Source: Ascarosepion bandense
Taxonomy: Eukaryota > Mollusca > Cephalopoda > Sepiida > Sepiidae
Length of the DNA: 64,000 nt
Assembly: GCA_037127315.1 (NCBI GenBank)
Contig: JBBBDQ010001294.1
Span: 965,001 to 1,029,000, forward strand
Reading direction: 5' to 3'
Part shown: one piece after another, positions 41,781-54,028 of the stretch
Layout of the letters: every line of letters starts with the position of its first letter
Numbering within the stretch: position 1 is the stretch's first letter
Translations under genes and position numbers: made by a program
The notes under the pieces: model-generated
Told to the model about the DNA's origin: nothing
The model's database searches: none
What the model saw: the letters and a program-made list of their open reading frames with translations, nothing else

Positions 41781-42299
41781 CCCACTCCATGGAGATTATG
41801 TACGAAGTTCAAACAGATCTCGATATGTAAGGCCACAAATTTATTCACCTCAAGAGAGTCAAATTTGAACTCAAAACATGTGTAGCAACACAAATACCAT
41901 TTTGGACATCTAATGTATTATACAGCTGTGTGTTGAAGTGCAGTGGATATCAGCTCAAAATGATAAATGTGTTGTGACTAGATTGAAATGTGATTTTATT
42001 GAGTGTGGGTTGTTTTGATTTAATGTGGATGGCCTCTAATATCTGAAGGTTCTTTTTACTATGAATATGTGAGTATTATCGACTAAATATAGAGTGGAAT
42101 TTATGACACAGTTCAATGATATACATGGATACTTTTTACACTTTTTTTTATAGATATCTGTACTTTTTTTTCTTTAATAAAATTACTTAAATTTTTGTCT
42201 CTTAGTAATATTTGTGAACATGTCTCCCAAAGAGGATTAGTCTTTGTTTGCTGACAGTAATTTGTTAATAATTGTGTGGTAAATAAGAATATCTTCTCT
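41781..42299. other. Spacer with a SINE family I head fragment
   Basis: 41930-41980 contains TGTTGAAGTGCAGTGGATAT and CAGCTC, the 5' end of SINE I only. The rest is unassigned. Confidence 0.4.
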
Positions 42300-43175
42300 A
42301 TTACTACAGAATAGAATATGTGACACTACAGAAAAAAAAGAAGAACAAATTCAGGCAGGATAAAGAGGAATGACTCAATGAAAAAGTGTGCAGAAAAAGA
42401 AAAAAATGAGTATCACAGATGAAGCAGATATGCATAAAAATTAGAGAACTAATAAGGCAAAGATATGCTTATCAACAAGATGCATAAAATCCAAGAATGG
42501 AACGCTGATGTAAGAGAGAGAAAAAATACTTCAGAGATGGAACGAATATTGTGGAGAACTCTTCGATGATAAAAGAGAACAACTGGCAAGACACATAAAT
42601 ACTAACGGAACAGAAATATTAGAATTTGAAGTATAAGCAGCATTTGCCAGATTGAAGAGAAACAAAATGGTATGGCCAGACAGGATTGTAATAGAGATGC
42701 TGGTGGAAACTGATTTCAAAATTGTCAATTTCACATAAATAAAAAATGAAATTGACAAGAGTGGTGATATACCTAAAGGCTTAAGTAGATTTATTTTCAA
42801 AACACTGTCTAAGAAGTTACAAACTTCATCAGACGATTAGTTTAACAAAACTGATCATCTGAATTCTGATGAATAGAATAGAATCAGACTGGAAATAGGA
42901 TAAGAACAGTGCAAGTCTGTCAAAGACATTGAAACAAAGAATGTAATATTTATGCTGAGAATGTTATCAGAAAGTGCAATACTAATGCAAAAAGTTGTGT
43001 ATTTATGTTTTATAAATTAAGCAAAGGCAATCATTAAAGTATACAACAAAGAACTGTTGAAACTGTTCAGCAACCTTCATATATTTGGGAAATATATTAG
43101 AATAACCCAAAACCTATACAGGCATCAAACTGGATTAGAAATGAGTTCAGCTGTCATACAAAAATAGAAAGCTAT
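42300..43175 (+). pseudogene. LINE B RT N-terminal half, decayed
   Basis: Plus frames read WNEYCGELFDDKREQLARHI, AAFARLKRNKMVWPDRIVIE, SGDIPKGLSRFIF and KNVIFMLRMLSESAILMQK. This order matches 6580-5900 on the minus strand. Multiple stops and frameshifts. Confidence 0.7.
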
Positions 43176-43187
43176 AATACAGGAAAG

Positions 43188-43440
43188 GCATTGCGATGCA
43201 GTGGATATCAGCTTGGAACATGAAATCAGAGAGCTGAATTTGAATTCCAGTTGAATTCGTTGCATTCACTTATGTACAAATACCCTTTGGATAGGTGTTA
43301 ATCCATCTCTTCTCCCTCCAGCTATAGGTTGAATAGCAGGACAGATTGGGTTCTATAGCCTTGGTTGGCAACCAGTCTACCACAAAAGATAATGGCAACC
43401 TACTGCAAGAAAATCTGCTCAGTAATCATGTCTCTTCATA
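43188..43440 (+). mobile_element. SINE family I copy
   Basis: GCATTGCGATGCAGTGGATA through GAATTTGAATTCCAG (B-box-like) to TCAGTAATCATGTCTCTT. Confidence 0.7.
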
Positions 43441-43729
43441 TAGGATATGCAGTTGACACAATGTTGATAGCAAACATAAAAAAAGCAAGAAAAAAAGGAA
43501 TATTAGTAAAAGGATGAATCCAAAGTGTGAATTCCAAATTTGAGGTGCCAAGTCATTTAAATAAATCCATGTTAAGTATTCTGATGCACTTTTCCTAAAC
43601 AACATTTGGCCTTGTGTCGCATTTTTATATTTTCAAAATAAATATTACTTTCCTCTTTGGTATGTAGACATTATGGGTTTAAGCACAGTACAAGATTGGC
43701 AAGCAAGACCTCATCATTTCACTGTTTTA

Positions 43730-43980
43730 TGCTAACAATTTCTTCTCTCAGATTTCTTGCTTGTGGAACTCTCTTCCAATTTCTTGCTTCCCAATAAACT
43801 TTGAACTTCAAAAATTTAAATGCCATGTCAATTATAATCTTCTGTCTTCTTAAACCCCGTTCTTTTATTGTTCTCACTTTGTAATGTTTTTGCTATCTCT
43901 TATATTCTTTGATACTCAGTAAATCCCCACATCTTAGTGACTTTATAGCCTTGCTTCTAGTAAAATGATTAAAAAACATA
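43730..43980 (+). mobile_element. LINE A 3' end
   Basis: TCTTGCTTGTGGAACTCTCT (ORF end), then the 3' UTR to GCCTTGCTTCTAGTAAAATG and ATTAAAAAACA. Confidence 0.6.
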
Positions 43981-44084
43981 ACTTTGAATTTGTGATCTTT
44001 ACCAGTTTTGAAAGAACACAATTTTTTTTTACCTACTTATGTTGACAACTATTAACTTCTGTCTTGGCTAAAGAAAACCAGTCA

Positions 44085-44265
44085 AGTTTGATCTTCCAAA
44101 ATTTAAATGCAACTATCACTCATTATCTTCTGTCTTCTTAATTTACTTTGATTGTTCTCTCTTTTTTATAGTCTTTTTTCTCATATTCTCTAATACTCGG
44201 TAACCCTCTTGAATCTTAGTAGCTTTATTGCCTTGATTGGTTTTAAATGATTTAAAATATTATAT
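44085..44265 (+). mobile_element. LINE A 3' end, shorter
   Basis: ATTTAAATGCAACTATCACT to ATTGCCTTGATTGGTTTTAA and ATGATTTAAAA. Confidence 0.5.
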
Positions 44266-44536
44266 TTTTCTTCTTGGTTTAATATTGATTAGATACATGG
44301 ACAATTTTAATATTCCTTAACTCATGCAAAACAGAAAAATGTTAGGGTGCTGGACAATCTTAACAAAAAATTAATTAAATCCTATTTGTTAGCTGTTTTT
44401 AATGAAAGATTTATATGTATATGTTTATATGTATGTGTATATATGTATATATGTATGTAAGACTTTTCTGTAAATATTTTCAGGGTACCTAGACTTTATG
44501 AATTTAAGGGAAGTACTAGATTGGCTGAATTGGCTA

Positions 44537-44785
44537 GATTGGTTGAATTCCTTGCATTCACTTATACACAAATACTCTTGGGAAAGGTATTAATCCATCT
44601 CTTCCCTCCAGTTATAAGTTAAATAATAGGACAAACTGGGTTCTATAGCCTTGGTTGGCAACCAGTCTACTGCAGAAAGCAATGGCAACTTACTGCAGGA
44701 TAATCTTCTGCCCAGTCAGTCATGTCTTTTTTGAGACATGATCGCCCAAAGCATGTATCACGTATAGCACTTAACTTACTGACTA
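44537..44785 (+). mobile_element. SINE family I, 5'-truncated
   Basis: Starts at GTTGAATTCCTTGCATTCAC and runs to CACGTATAGCACTTAAC. The tRNA-like head is missing. Confidence 0.65.
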
Positions 44786-44819
44786 GATTGACAGCTAGGT
44801 CTCATCATTGCACATTGAA

Positions 44820-45015
44820 TTGAAATGACTTGATGTAATCATAAGATTTATGCTTACACTTCTTGCTTCCCAGTCAACTTTGAACTTTCAAATTCCTGTA
44901 CTTTTATTGTTCTCTCTCCTTCATATTGTTTTTTACCTCATAGTCTCTCACACTCAGTAACCCCTTACGTCATAGTGGCTTTATTATCTTTCTTGGAGTG
45001 AAATGATTAACAAAA
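44820..45015 (+). mobile_element. LINE A 3' end
   Basis: Ends TTTCTTGGAGTGAAATGATT and AACAAAAAAAA. Third LINE A end within 1.3 kb. Confidence 0.5.
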
Positions 45016-45074
45016 AAAAATGAAAATTAATTCAATTCTTTGTTTCTTTATTGACAAATTCATAGATCAAAAAA

Positions 45075-45300
45075 CTCAGTGGAGTAACGTTTAGTGGCTC
45101 GGATTGAGGTATCAGTGAGCCAAGTTTGAATTCCATTCGGGTTCATTTCATTCACTTACGTGTTAATATCCTTGGTAAATGTATGAATCTATTTCTTCCC
45201 CACAACTATGGGTAAAATAACAGAACAGACTGGCCTTTATAGCCTTGGTAGGCAAGGAGCCTAGAAGGAAAATTCTGAATTTAAACCAGACTGAAGAGGG
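45075..45300 (+). mobile_element. SINE family I variant
   Basis: GAGCCAAGTTTGAATTCCAT (B-box-like), CATTCACTTACGTGTTAATA and AGCCTTGGTAGGCAAGGAGC. The 3' part (AGAAGGAAAATTCTGAATTT) resembles the diverged units at 8.1-9.3 kb, linking the two groups. Confidence 0.5.
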
Positions 45301-45721
45301 TTGGGCTTCATAAGGCTGTCTTGCCCATGAAACAGCACAGCTGCTATAAACACATTATATGGGGTGTCTCTTACTGTAGCACCCTGCTCTGCTGTCATCT
45401 GCTTTAAAAGAGGAAGAAGCTAACTCCGCTGCCATTTTTTCTTCCTTCTTTTCATATTTATTTAAGCTTTAACCCTTCAGCCTTCCTTTTGTACATCGAA
45501 ATAGCATGGTAGTAGTATATGAAAACTGAAGCTCTCTCTAATGTATGAATGCTTGTTCACAATTTATGCTAAGAAATGAAAAAAATGGGAAGTATAAAAT
45601 AAAATGAGTACAAGGATGATAATAAAAATTAGCAACCCACTCCATTATAATAAAGATTGTTGTGTAGTTATATATAGATGTATATATATATATATATATA
45701 TAAATATATAATTTTTTTTCT
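45301..45721. other. Unassigned spacer with short (TA)n
   Basis: TA run at 45677-45702. Nothing else recognised. Confidence 0.35.
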
Positions 45722-46165
45722 AATTATTTCACCCCAAGCAAGGCAGAACTGTCACTGGTGCACAGGGGGTTACATAAGAGGTGAATGATGAGAAAGAGGA
45801 ACAAGTTACAGAGAGTGTCAGAGAATGGGCAAGAGAAGGATGAGAACACTGGTGTGAAGAGGGCTGGATGAGAGTAGAGTGGAAAGGAAGAAGAACATGA
45901 TATGAGGGTTGTCAGGAAAAGGAGATAAGAGATGGCAATTGACTTTGCATTTAAATTCTTGGAGATTGTAGCTGTCAGAGAAGCAAGTATACAGGCGGGA
46001 ATTCTACAGATGAGAAGTTCGAGCAAGGCAGCTAATAAAGTAGAAGTTGTGGTTACATTTGATTGGTGTCACTGTAAATGGGTGTGACCTAGCTGCTATT
46101 CTAATAGCTCCAGTAAAGTCATGCAGAGGGGACACCAGGGAGCTAAGCTCATGCATATATATATA
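45722..46165 (-). mobile_element. LINE A 3' end with decayed ORF end
   Basis: Minus frames: HELSSLVSPLHDFTGAIRIA, SHPFTVTPIKCNHN, then ILASLTATISKNLNAKSIAI. Tail on the plus strand: TTTCACCCCAAGCAAGGCAG. One of the longer 3' ends in the window. Confidence 0.7.
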
Positions 46166-46358
46166 CGTATTTATTTTTTCATATTTATTTTTTTCCTTAC
46201 TGTCACACTCATGAAGAGACAATAGTGAGGCAGCATTGTCTCAGTTCATTAGAGAGCTAATAGTATCATTCCCTTTGCTACAAGTTTATCACAAATTTTG
46301 CTCTTTAACAATGCCTTATTATTTTATTTTTTAAATAATCATGTTGTCAAATAGTGAA

Positions 46359-46361
<3 letters not shown>

Positions 46362-46402
<41 letters not shown>
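46362..46402. repeat. (TA)n
   Basis: TA run. Confidence 0.95.
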
Positions 46403-46408
<6 letters not shown>

Positions 46409-46544
46409 CCTCTCTATTACAGTAAAATCTGTTGTGTATTTATTTGTGTGTATAACATGTCACTCAATAAATCCTGAGCCTAATTAAGAAAACAATTAGA
46501 TGCCTCTTTTGTAGAATAATTTGTCTTTAGCCACAAAATAAACC

Positions 46545-46980
46545 TCAGTTTCCGATATCATCTCTTCATTGGAGCATTGTTGAGTTGAAACAGTTGCAAA
46601 CAATGCTCTGAATCATCGATATGCTGTTGTTTTTGATTGACTATGAGCAAATGCAGCACCCACTTTGAACACAGCTTTCTCATTGAAAAATGTTCATGCA
46701 AAATGGGGAATACACTGCCTTCTGATATGATCAACTCCTCTGCTATTCCATGCAACTTCAATTTACAATCGACTAAAATGAGTTTGTGGATTTCTTTGGT
46801 GTTCAGCATCATTTGTGTCTGTACAACCACGTTTAAAGTCAGTATGTCACCTCTTAATCTGAATAACACATATCAAGTCATTGCTTTGCTTGAACAGTAT
46901 TTTTCCCATCAGAAAGCAATGCTTTATCAACACACAAAATTCAGATTTTCCCATTGTTTTGAAAATTTGCAACAGTAGCT
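46545..46980 (-). pseudogene. Mariner transposase N-terminal relic
   Basis: Minus frames: MGKSEFCVLIKHCFLMGKNT, then GIAEELIISEGSVFPILHEH and FSMRKLCSKWVLHLLIVNQK. This is the paired helix-turn-helix DNA-binding region of a mariner transposase, ending before the catalytic domain. The start codon context looks intact. An internal stop and a frameshift near 46870 break it. The catalytic part is absent. Confidence 0.7.
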
Positions 46981-47104
46981 TCACTTAAATAACTGTAATT
47001 TGTGAACTAATAACCAGATTGGGCCCAAATTTTGTTGCATGCCATTTGAAGGTTAGGACTTCATAAAAATTATGTGGATTTTTTTTATTAGTGGTGCCAT
47101 CTAT

Positions 47105-47470
47105 ATGTCAAGCCCAGGACTTTCAATTCTACTCCTGCAGCTTCTTCTCTTGCACATCCCGCCTGTGGAACTTGCTTCCATATTCTTGCTTTCCTGACGG
47201 CTACAACCTCCAGGAATTTAAATGCAATGTCAATACTTATCTATTAACCACTTGACTCTAGTTCTTTTACCACCCCGTATATCCTCTCCTTTCTCTCCAC
47301 TCTTGCAACCGTCATTACACCTGTATTCCCATCTTTCTCTTGCTCCTTTCTAACTGGTTCGTCTTCCTCCTCACTCTCTTCTAATTAATCTTTTTACTCT
47401 TATGTAGCCCCCTGCACATCAGTGGCATTACCACCTCGCTTGGGGTGATATGATTAAAAAAAAAATTATT
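47105..47470 (+). mobile_element. LINE A 3' end
   Basis: Begins in the ORF end (TTCTTCTCTTGCACATCCCG, CCTGTGGAACTTGCTTCC). Ends CACCTCGCTTGGGGTGATAT and GATTAAAAAAAAAATT. Confidence 0.7.
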
Positions 47471-48134
47471 TAATTTTTTTAGTTTTATTATTTATCATAA
47501 AAAATACTCCCACTATTTTAAAACAGTTTAACGATTGAAATAACAAATACTTATTTAATAAAAATGCAATACTGATCTTGCATATCTTATCTTTAAGTTG
47601 TTATATATACAAGAATCCAGTTTCCAGTTCACCTTACATTTGCCAGAACTCTAAACAAGCCACAAGTCCAAATGTTTCAAAAAGTAGAAATTTAGCTCTA
47701 TAAGGAAATATTTATGCTTGGCCAGTTGTATTCTGCATACTTAAAAATAAAAAACCGAAAGAATTTATTCTTTGCTGTTAAAAAAGAAAAAACAAAAAAA
47801 AGATATTTTCCTGAAAAATATTGTTTACCATGAAGTATTTTTCTAAACAAATCAGCCTTTTCAAATACTATTGATAGGTTACAAAACTGAATAAAATTTA
47901 CAATTTGTAACTCTCAACAAAAAATGTTAACAATAACTTCACAAATAATGTAGGAATTTCTACATTCTAGTTTTTTTAAATTTTCACAATTAATATGAGC
48001 TGTAATTGTAGTTACCTCACACTTACTTTTTAATATAATGATATATATTTATAAACATATTAATATAATAATGATATAACAATTAATAAGTATTTAGAGA
48101 AAGCAACTTTTCATGTGTAATAAACTATAAATAT
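47471..48134. other. Unassigned AT-rich spacer
   Basis: Nothing recognised. Confidence 0.35.
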
Positions 48135-49245
48135 GAGGGTCGTGCTGACCTATGAACTCTCATGGAATGTAACCAAATGTGTTTAATTTTTCAACATTGT
48201 CCACTTTGTGATCTGTAAACTTCTTTCATCAGTGTTGCAGTGCTTGGATCCCATGAGTCAAAAAAGTCATCAGCAGTAGATATGATGTCATCATCACTGT
48301 GATATTGGTTCCTAGCCAAGAGTTTTTTCATGTTGTGGAACAGGTAATATTCAGATGAAGCTAAATCAGGAGACTAGGGAGACTGATCAACCAGTTCAAA
48401 ACCACATAAGCTTTCATCCTTTTGGTTAAAAAAGTCATCAACAGTAGATATGATGTCATTGTCACTGTGATACTGGTTCCTGGTAGTCAGATGGGGACAA
48501 ATCAGGAGAATAGCTTTTGATAAATGATTCTGTAATTTTGCATAATACTCTTCATTTTGAAGATAGCTAATACACACAATGCTTTGTACAAACCCAGAAT
48601 CTAAGGTGATCACCTTCTCGGCAGATGAAACAACCGTGGCCTTTTTGTAGTGGGTGAGAAGAGGTTTACACATTGCATTGATTATCTTTTTGTTTCTGGC
48701 TCAAAGTGATGAACCCAAGATTCATCCTGGATAAGAAAATGTTCATTGAAACCAAGTTCATTTGTCTCAAAAAATGTCAAATTTTTTGTGGTATGCTCAG
48801 CCTGGTGCATTTTTAAGCTGGTCTCAGAAGACATGGCACCCACTGAGCAGAAACTCGTATCATACCAAGTTCATTCTGCAGAACATTCTCAATTCTCTCA
48901 TAGAACATATTAACACCATTGACTATTTGATTTATAATCAACCACCTGTCATCCATTACCAGGTTGTGAACACAATCTATGTTCTCCTCAATGGTAGATG
49001 TTCCAGGATGTCCAGACCTTGGATCTTCTAACAGAACTCCCTCTTCCCTTTTGAAAGTCAGCTGTTTACTTTTCACTGCTGATAAAGCTGGGGTATCATT
49101 CCCAAATTTAGCAACCATATCAGCATAATATCTATAGGGGGTAAACTCTTTTTCTATAGGGACTTGATAACACCACAACAAAATTTTGTACAATCTAAAA
49201 TATTTTCTGGCTTTAAATAACCTGCAAAAAGTTGATAGACTGTCA
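48135..49245 (-). pseudogene. Mariner transposase, nearly full span but degenerate
   Basis: Read on the minus strand: helix-turn-helix region with LLEDPRSGHPGTSTIEENID, VHNLVMDDR and NVLQNELGMIRVSAQWVPCL; then LGSSL-like remains of the first catalytic block. Next is KATVVSSAEKVITLDS, then EEYYAKLQNHLSKAI and SPDLASSEYYLFHNMKKLL (third catalytic region). The segment NQYHSDNDIISTVDDFF appears twice (48430-48490 and 48245-48315), an internal duplication. Several stops; inactive. Confidence 0.75.
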
Positions 49246-49521
49246 AAAACAAATCAATGAACACTAAAATCTTAACCTCTTTAAGTCAATGGTCACTAGT
49301 TATATATTTTCCACGTCAATAAAAAGAAATACTTATTTATGATTTACTAAAAGTTTTATTATGATAATGCCCCACCGAGTCAGATAAGAAAATTTTATTA
49401 TTAACTCTTAAGAAGTTTCTTCTTAGAAGAAAATGTAATACCACCTATTTTTCTATCTTTTTCTTAATTTTCCTGTATTTATTGTATTTTGTGAGTGATT
49501 AAGACCTGGTACCCTGACAGG
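49246..49521. other. Unassigned spacer
   Basis: Nothing recognised; may include the outer part of the mariner element. Confidence 0.3.
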
Positions 49522-49793
49522 GTGTGTTGTAATGCAGTGGATATCAGCTTGGAATGCAAAATTGAAGAGCAGAGTTCAAATTCCAGTTGAATTTGTGGCA
49601 TTCACTTATGCACAAACACCCTTGGGAAAGGTACGAATCTGTATATTCTCTCTCTAGCTATGGGTTAAATAGCAAGACAGATTGGGTTCTGTAGCCTTGG
49701 TTGACAACTAGTCTACTGCAGAAAATAATGGCAACCTACTACGGGAAAATCTTCTGCCCAAGCATGTATTATGTATGGTACATAACTAACTGA
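49522..49793 (+). mobile_element. SINE family I copy
   Basis: GTGTTGTAATGCAGTGGATA through AGAGTTCAAATTCCAG to GCATGTATTATGTATGGTAC. Confidence 0.7.
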
Positions 49794-49834
49794 CCCTGAT
49801 GACATGAATTTAAGCATGCTACACTTTTTCCTTT

Positions 49835-50400
49835 TTTTTACCATTTTACACCAGATAATACAGGACTGCCACTAGTACACGAGGGTTACTGTGAAAAAAA
49901 AAAATGATACAGCGGTTTCAAAGAGAGGATAAGAGAGAATGAGAATTAAGGAGATAGAAGATGGCAATTGAGGTGTTTGTAATTAGAAGGTACTTTCCAT
50001 AGCAAACTGTAAAATGAGAAAATTTGTTTAAAGTTTGCCAATTTTCAAAATGTCATAACTTTCAATCTATTTGAGATAAACAACTTAATTTTTTTAAAGA
50101 AAGCTAAAAGCAACTACTTTAGCATACAAACATGTACACTTAACCAATTTTCACATACATGGGGGAAAGCCTCTTCTTGTACTGAAGGCCTCATTTGACA
50201 TTGCATCTAAACTTTTGAGGATTGTAGCTATTTGGGAAGCAAGTAAATATACAAGAGTTCCACAGATGAGAGATCCAAGAAAAGAAACTGTTTGAGTAGA
50301 TGTGGTGGTTACATTTAACTATTTCAATGGTAAAAGGGTGGGTTAACCCAGAAGCTAATCTAATAGTATGCATAAATTCATGGCATCTAATTCGCACCCT
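49835..50400 (-). mobile_element. LINE A 3' end with about 210 bp insertion
   Basis: Tail at 49835-49965 and ORF-end segment at 50195-50400 (minus: IRLASGLTHPFTIEIVKCNH). The intervening 49970-50190 has no LINE A similarity and is of unknown origin. Confidence 0.6.
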
Positions 50401-50555
50401 TTTATCATTGAAATTGTTAAATAAATTACTAATGCCCCACTATGAAATAAGACACTTAAAGAAGAAAAGAGGGATCATATTAAACTAAAACAAGATACAA
50501 AAAGTATCAACATATAAAATATGTAAAGCACATTTCAACCAACACTTTTTCAAAC

Positions 50556-50805
50556 AACAGTCAGTCAGTTAACCTGATACACGCTTGGGCAATCATGTCT
50601 CTAAAGAGAAATAACTGACTGGACAGAAGATTATCCCACAGTAGGTTGCCATTACTTTCTGCGGTAGATTGGTTGCCAGGCAAAGCTGACTCAATCTGTC
50701 CTGTTATTTAACCCATACCTGGAGTGAAGAGTTTAATTAATACTTTTCCCAAGGGTATTTGCACGTAAGTGAATGCAAGGAATTCAACTGGAATTCAAAC
50801 AACAA
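50556..50805 (-). mobile_element. SINE family I copy, minus strand
   Basis: Plus strand starts GTCAGTCAGTTAACCTGATA (the SINE end) and finishes GAATTCAACTGGAATTCAAAC. The head beyond the B box is absent. Confidence 0.65.
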
Positions 50806-51334
50806 TCAGTGATTATTAAAACTAAATGGCCAACAAGAAAAATTTTTATTAGCTACCAAGTTTAAAAGAATTATGTATATATTACTAAGTAATCGCTTCT
50901 CCAAAGACGGCCAATTTAAATTTTCATTCTCGTTGTATGCACAGAGAAGGCTTCTACATATTAATGATAACAGACACAAGAATATCAATATGAAGTCTGT
51001 TCTGTGCCCTGTGCAATACCGAGAAAAAATCTGGAGGATAATTTGTCCTGCAGGCAACAGAATTTAATAAATGCTTGCCAATTGCAGAGACATGAGTCTG
51101 CAAACACCCAGATGTCACAGGCTCATGCTTACGCATCTGGTCCGAGATATATATATATATATATATTGGATGATTCTAACTTCCAACTTCTGGATAGTTT
51201 TGCCCACATAGTCGACCTCACATTGGCTTTTAAATTGGTAAATAACTAAATTACTATGGGAAGACAAAACATCCTCATGGCATTATAATAATGCTTTAAT
51301 ATGATCCCCCTTTTCTTTCTCAAGTGTTTTATTC
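50806..51334. other. Unassigned spacer
   Basis: Short (TA)n at 51147-51167. Overlapping frames on both strands show no domain that I recognise. Confidence 0.35.
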
Positions 51335-51540
51335 CCACATTTTGGCTAGTGGAAGTCTCTTCCCTTTACTTCCTTCCCTGATAGCAATGCTCGATAAAAG
51401 TTTAAATGCAATGTCACTTGCCATCTTCCATCTCCTTGAATAAAATACATCTTTAATCCTTTCTACACTCCCTGTACCTTGCTTTTTTCTTCCACTGTAA
51501 CCCGCTACACAAGAAATAAAAATATTAGGGAGAATATGTT
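51335..51540 (+). mobile_element. LINE A 3' end, decayed
   Basis: GTGGAAGTCTCTTCCCTTTA, AGTTTAAATGCAATGTCACT and TAACCCGCTACAC, in the LINE A order; the terminal box is lost. Confidence 0.4.
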
Positions 51541-52170
51541 AATATAAGATGGTGTTGAAATTTTTTGGTCTAACCAAAAAGGGGGTTCAAAAGAAACTCT
51601 GATGAGAGTTAGTCATTTAATCCTATTCTGGGAGGAGAATCAAGCCTGAACATTTTCAATGCACCTCATATTGTTTTATATCACTTTGATGAAGAATAGA
51701 CCAGACCCAAAATTGAAGATCTTCTTTGCTTTGCTTATAAAAACTTTGACATGAACATATAAAAAATATGATATTTTTATTATAATTCTCTTTTCTTCAG
51801 TGACATGTGTAGTGGAGTTGGTGTTTAGTTGATGGTTGGCACATGCAGAGTTGACAACTCGAATGCTATCTGCAACTGCTAAAGTCAACTCTCAAACTCA
51901 ACTGATCTCTGTGTCAGCTGACATCACTTATAAAACTATTCCCACTGACACCTGCAACTTTTGATGTACTCTGTATTATACTGAGTGTCGAGCCCTCCTG
52001 ACACTGCCAGTCATAACAAAATTCTAAATCCACATATGCATTTTTGCACTCATTTAATATTTCAAAACAATCCCCATTTTTTTTTTCAAATCTTGCATTA
52101 ACTTACAGCACAAAGTACACTTCATGGCAAAATTCCACACTGACCAAGTAACGAATCTAAAACAATATTA
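51541..52170. other. Unassigned spacer
   Basis: Nothing recognised. Confidence 0.35.
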
Positions 52171-52533
52171 TACCATATTTTTTGGCCTAGTATACATAGG
52201 ATGTATTTTTTGGCCTAGTATACATAGGATGTGTGTTGTGGTGCAGTGGATATTGGCTCGGAATGAGAAATTGGGGAGCCGAGTTTGAATTCCAGCTGAA
52301 TTCATTGCATTCACTTATGCGCAAATACCCTTGGGAAAGGTATCAATCTGCCTATTCCTTCCAGTTATGGGTTAAATAGCAGGACAGATTGGGTTCTATA
52401 GCCTTGGTCAGCAACCAGTCTACTGCAGAAAGCAATGGCAACCTACTGCGTGATAATCTTCTGCCCAGTCAGTCATGTCTCTGTCGAGACATGATTGCCC
52501 AAGTGTATATCACGTATGGCACTTAACTGACTA
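52171..52533 (+). mobile_element. SINE family I, full length, with duplicated 5' flank
   Basis: SINE at 52230-52533, from GTGTTGTGGTGCAGTGGATA to ATGGCACTTAACTGAC. The 60 bases upstream hold two copies of TTTTTGGCCTAGTATACATA. The same flank plus SINE recurs at 53665-54028. Confidence 0.8.
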
Positions 52534-53450
52534 ATACATATGGTTTACGAAGAGAAACAACTCTCACTATAATACATCTTATGACTATTTCAAGCTTTGG
52601 ATGATGGCTTTCTAGTCATAATAACAGCACACTGGATACAGTGAAATAATTGTTTCATTTTTTTCTTTAAACATACATCTGATAATTCAGAAAATACAGT
52701 CTATGGTACAAAGAAAATCAAAACTCTGGCTCTTTGAAAATAAAGCTGGTTTCAATATTAAATACTAACAAGGAAAAAAGAATAAACTAAAATAATAATA
52801 AAAAAACTCCAAATAATGCTAAATAAATAACACTGGAAATAATGAATAATTCTGATTTTGAAGACAAAGATAAATGAACATTAAAAAAATATCAGACAGA
52901 TAAGGAATAAATTGAATAAATTAAAATTTTATATGTATATTTTTTCTTATAAAAAATAATGAGTTGAGAAAAATATAGATGAAGGAATTGAATTAAGGAA
53001 AGAGAAATTATTCTCACAAAGAGAAAAAATAAGGGAATTAGAATTGAATCATTTAATTATTATTTTTTTTAATAATATTCTTATCTTTATCTCTTTACTC
53101 TAGCATTCTGATAAGTTTTCTAGCCATCTTTAAGGGAATACAGTCTCCAATACAAAACTATCAGTAATATTATTTACCAGATGCAATGCTCACTGTCAGA
53201 AAGTAATGATAATGGACACGATGAAATTTTGTGGAGAAGGAAAAAAATATTGTGGCGAAGAAAGAAAAAACAAAAGAAATAATATGAGGATATTTGACTG
53301 AAAAATATCATTAAATAATTAAAATATTTCAGCACAGAATTTTGGAAACAAAAGTCATGAAAGGTTGAAGAAAGACAATACCATCTTGAAAGAGATTGAA
53401 AAAATGGAGAAAATATATATGAAAATGAATGAAAAAAATATACTTGCTTA
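52534..53450. other. Unassigned AT-rich spacer
   Basis: Nothing recognised. The 111-residue minus-strand frame at 53174-53509 overlaps a SINE and is probably chance. Confidence 0.35.
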
Positions 53451-53654
53451 TGTGCATTGTGGTACAGTGGATATCGGCTCGGAATGAGAAACCGGGGAGC
53501 CGAGTTCAAATTTCAGTTGAATCCATTGTATTCACTTGCGTGCAAATACCCTTGGGAAAGGTATTAATCTGTCTCTTCCTTCCAGTTATGGGTTAAATAG
53601 CAGGACAGATTGGGTTCTATAGCCTTGGTCAGCAACCAGTCTACCGCAGAAAGC
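53451..53654 (+). mobile_element. SINE family I, 3'-truncated
   Basis: From TGTGCATTGTGGTACAGTGG to CTACCGCAGAAAGCA, then broken off where the duplicated flank of the next SINE begins. Confidence 0.75.
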
Positions 53655-53664
53655 ATATTTTTTT

Positions 53665-54028
53665 TACCATATTTTTTGGCCTAGTATACATAGGATGTAC
53701 TTTTTGGCCTAGTATACATAGGATGTGCATTGTGGCGCAGTGGATATTGGCTCGGAACGAGAAATCGGGGAGCCGAGTTCGAATTTCAGCTGAATTCATT
53801 GCATTCACTTATGCGCAAATACCCTTGGGAAAGGTATCAATCTGCCTATTCCTTCCAGTTATGGGTTAAATAGCAGGACAGATTGGGTTCTATAGCCTTG
53901 GTCGGCAACCAGTCTACCACAGAAAGCAATGGCAACCTAAGGCGGGATAATCTTCTGCCCAGTCAGTCATGTCTCTTTCGAGACATGATCGCCCAAGTGT
54001 GTATCATGTATGGCACTTAACTGACTGA
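53665..54028 (+). mobile_element. SINE family I, full length, second copy with same 5' flank
   Basis: Flank 53665-53724, then SINE 53725-54028. Nearly identical to 52171-52533, including both GGCCTAGTATACATAGGATG units. Confidence 0.8.

Noticed and set aside
51590..51625. Hammerhead motif (GAAACTCTGATGAGAG)
   Set aside because: The boxes are in the wrong order for a simple hammerhead and no three-stem fold was found on either strand.
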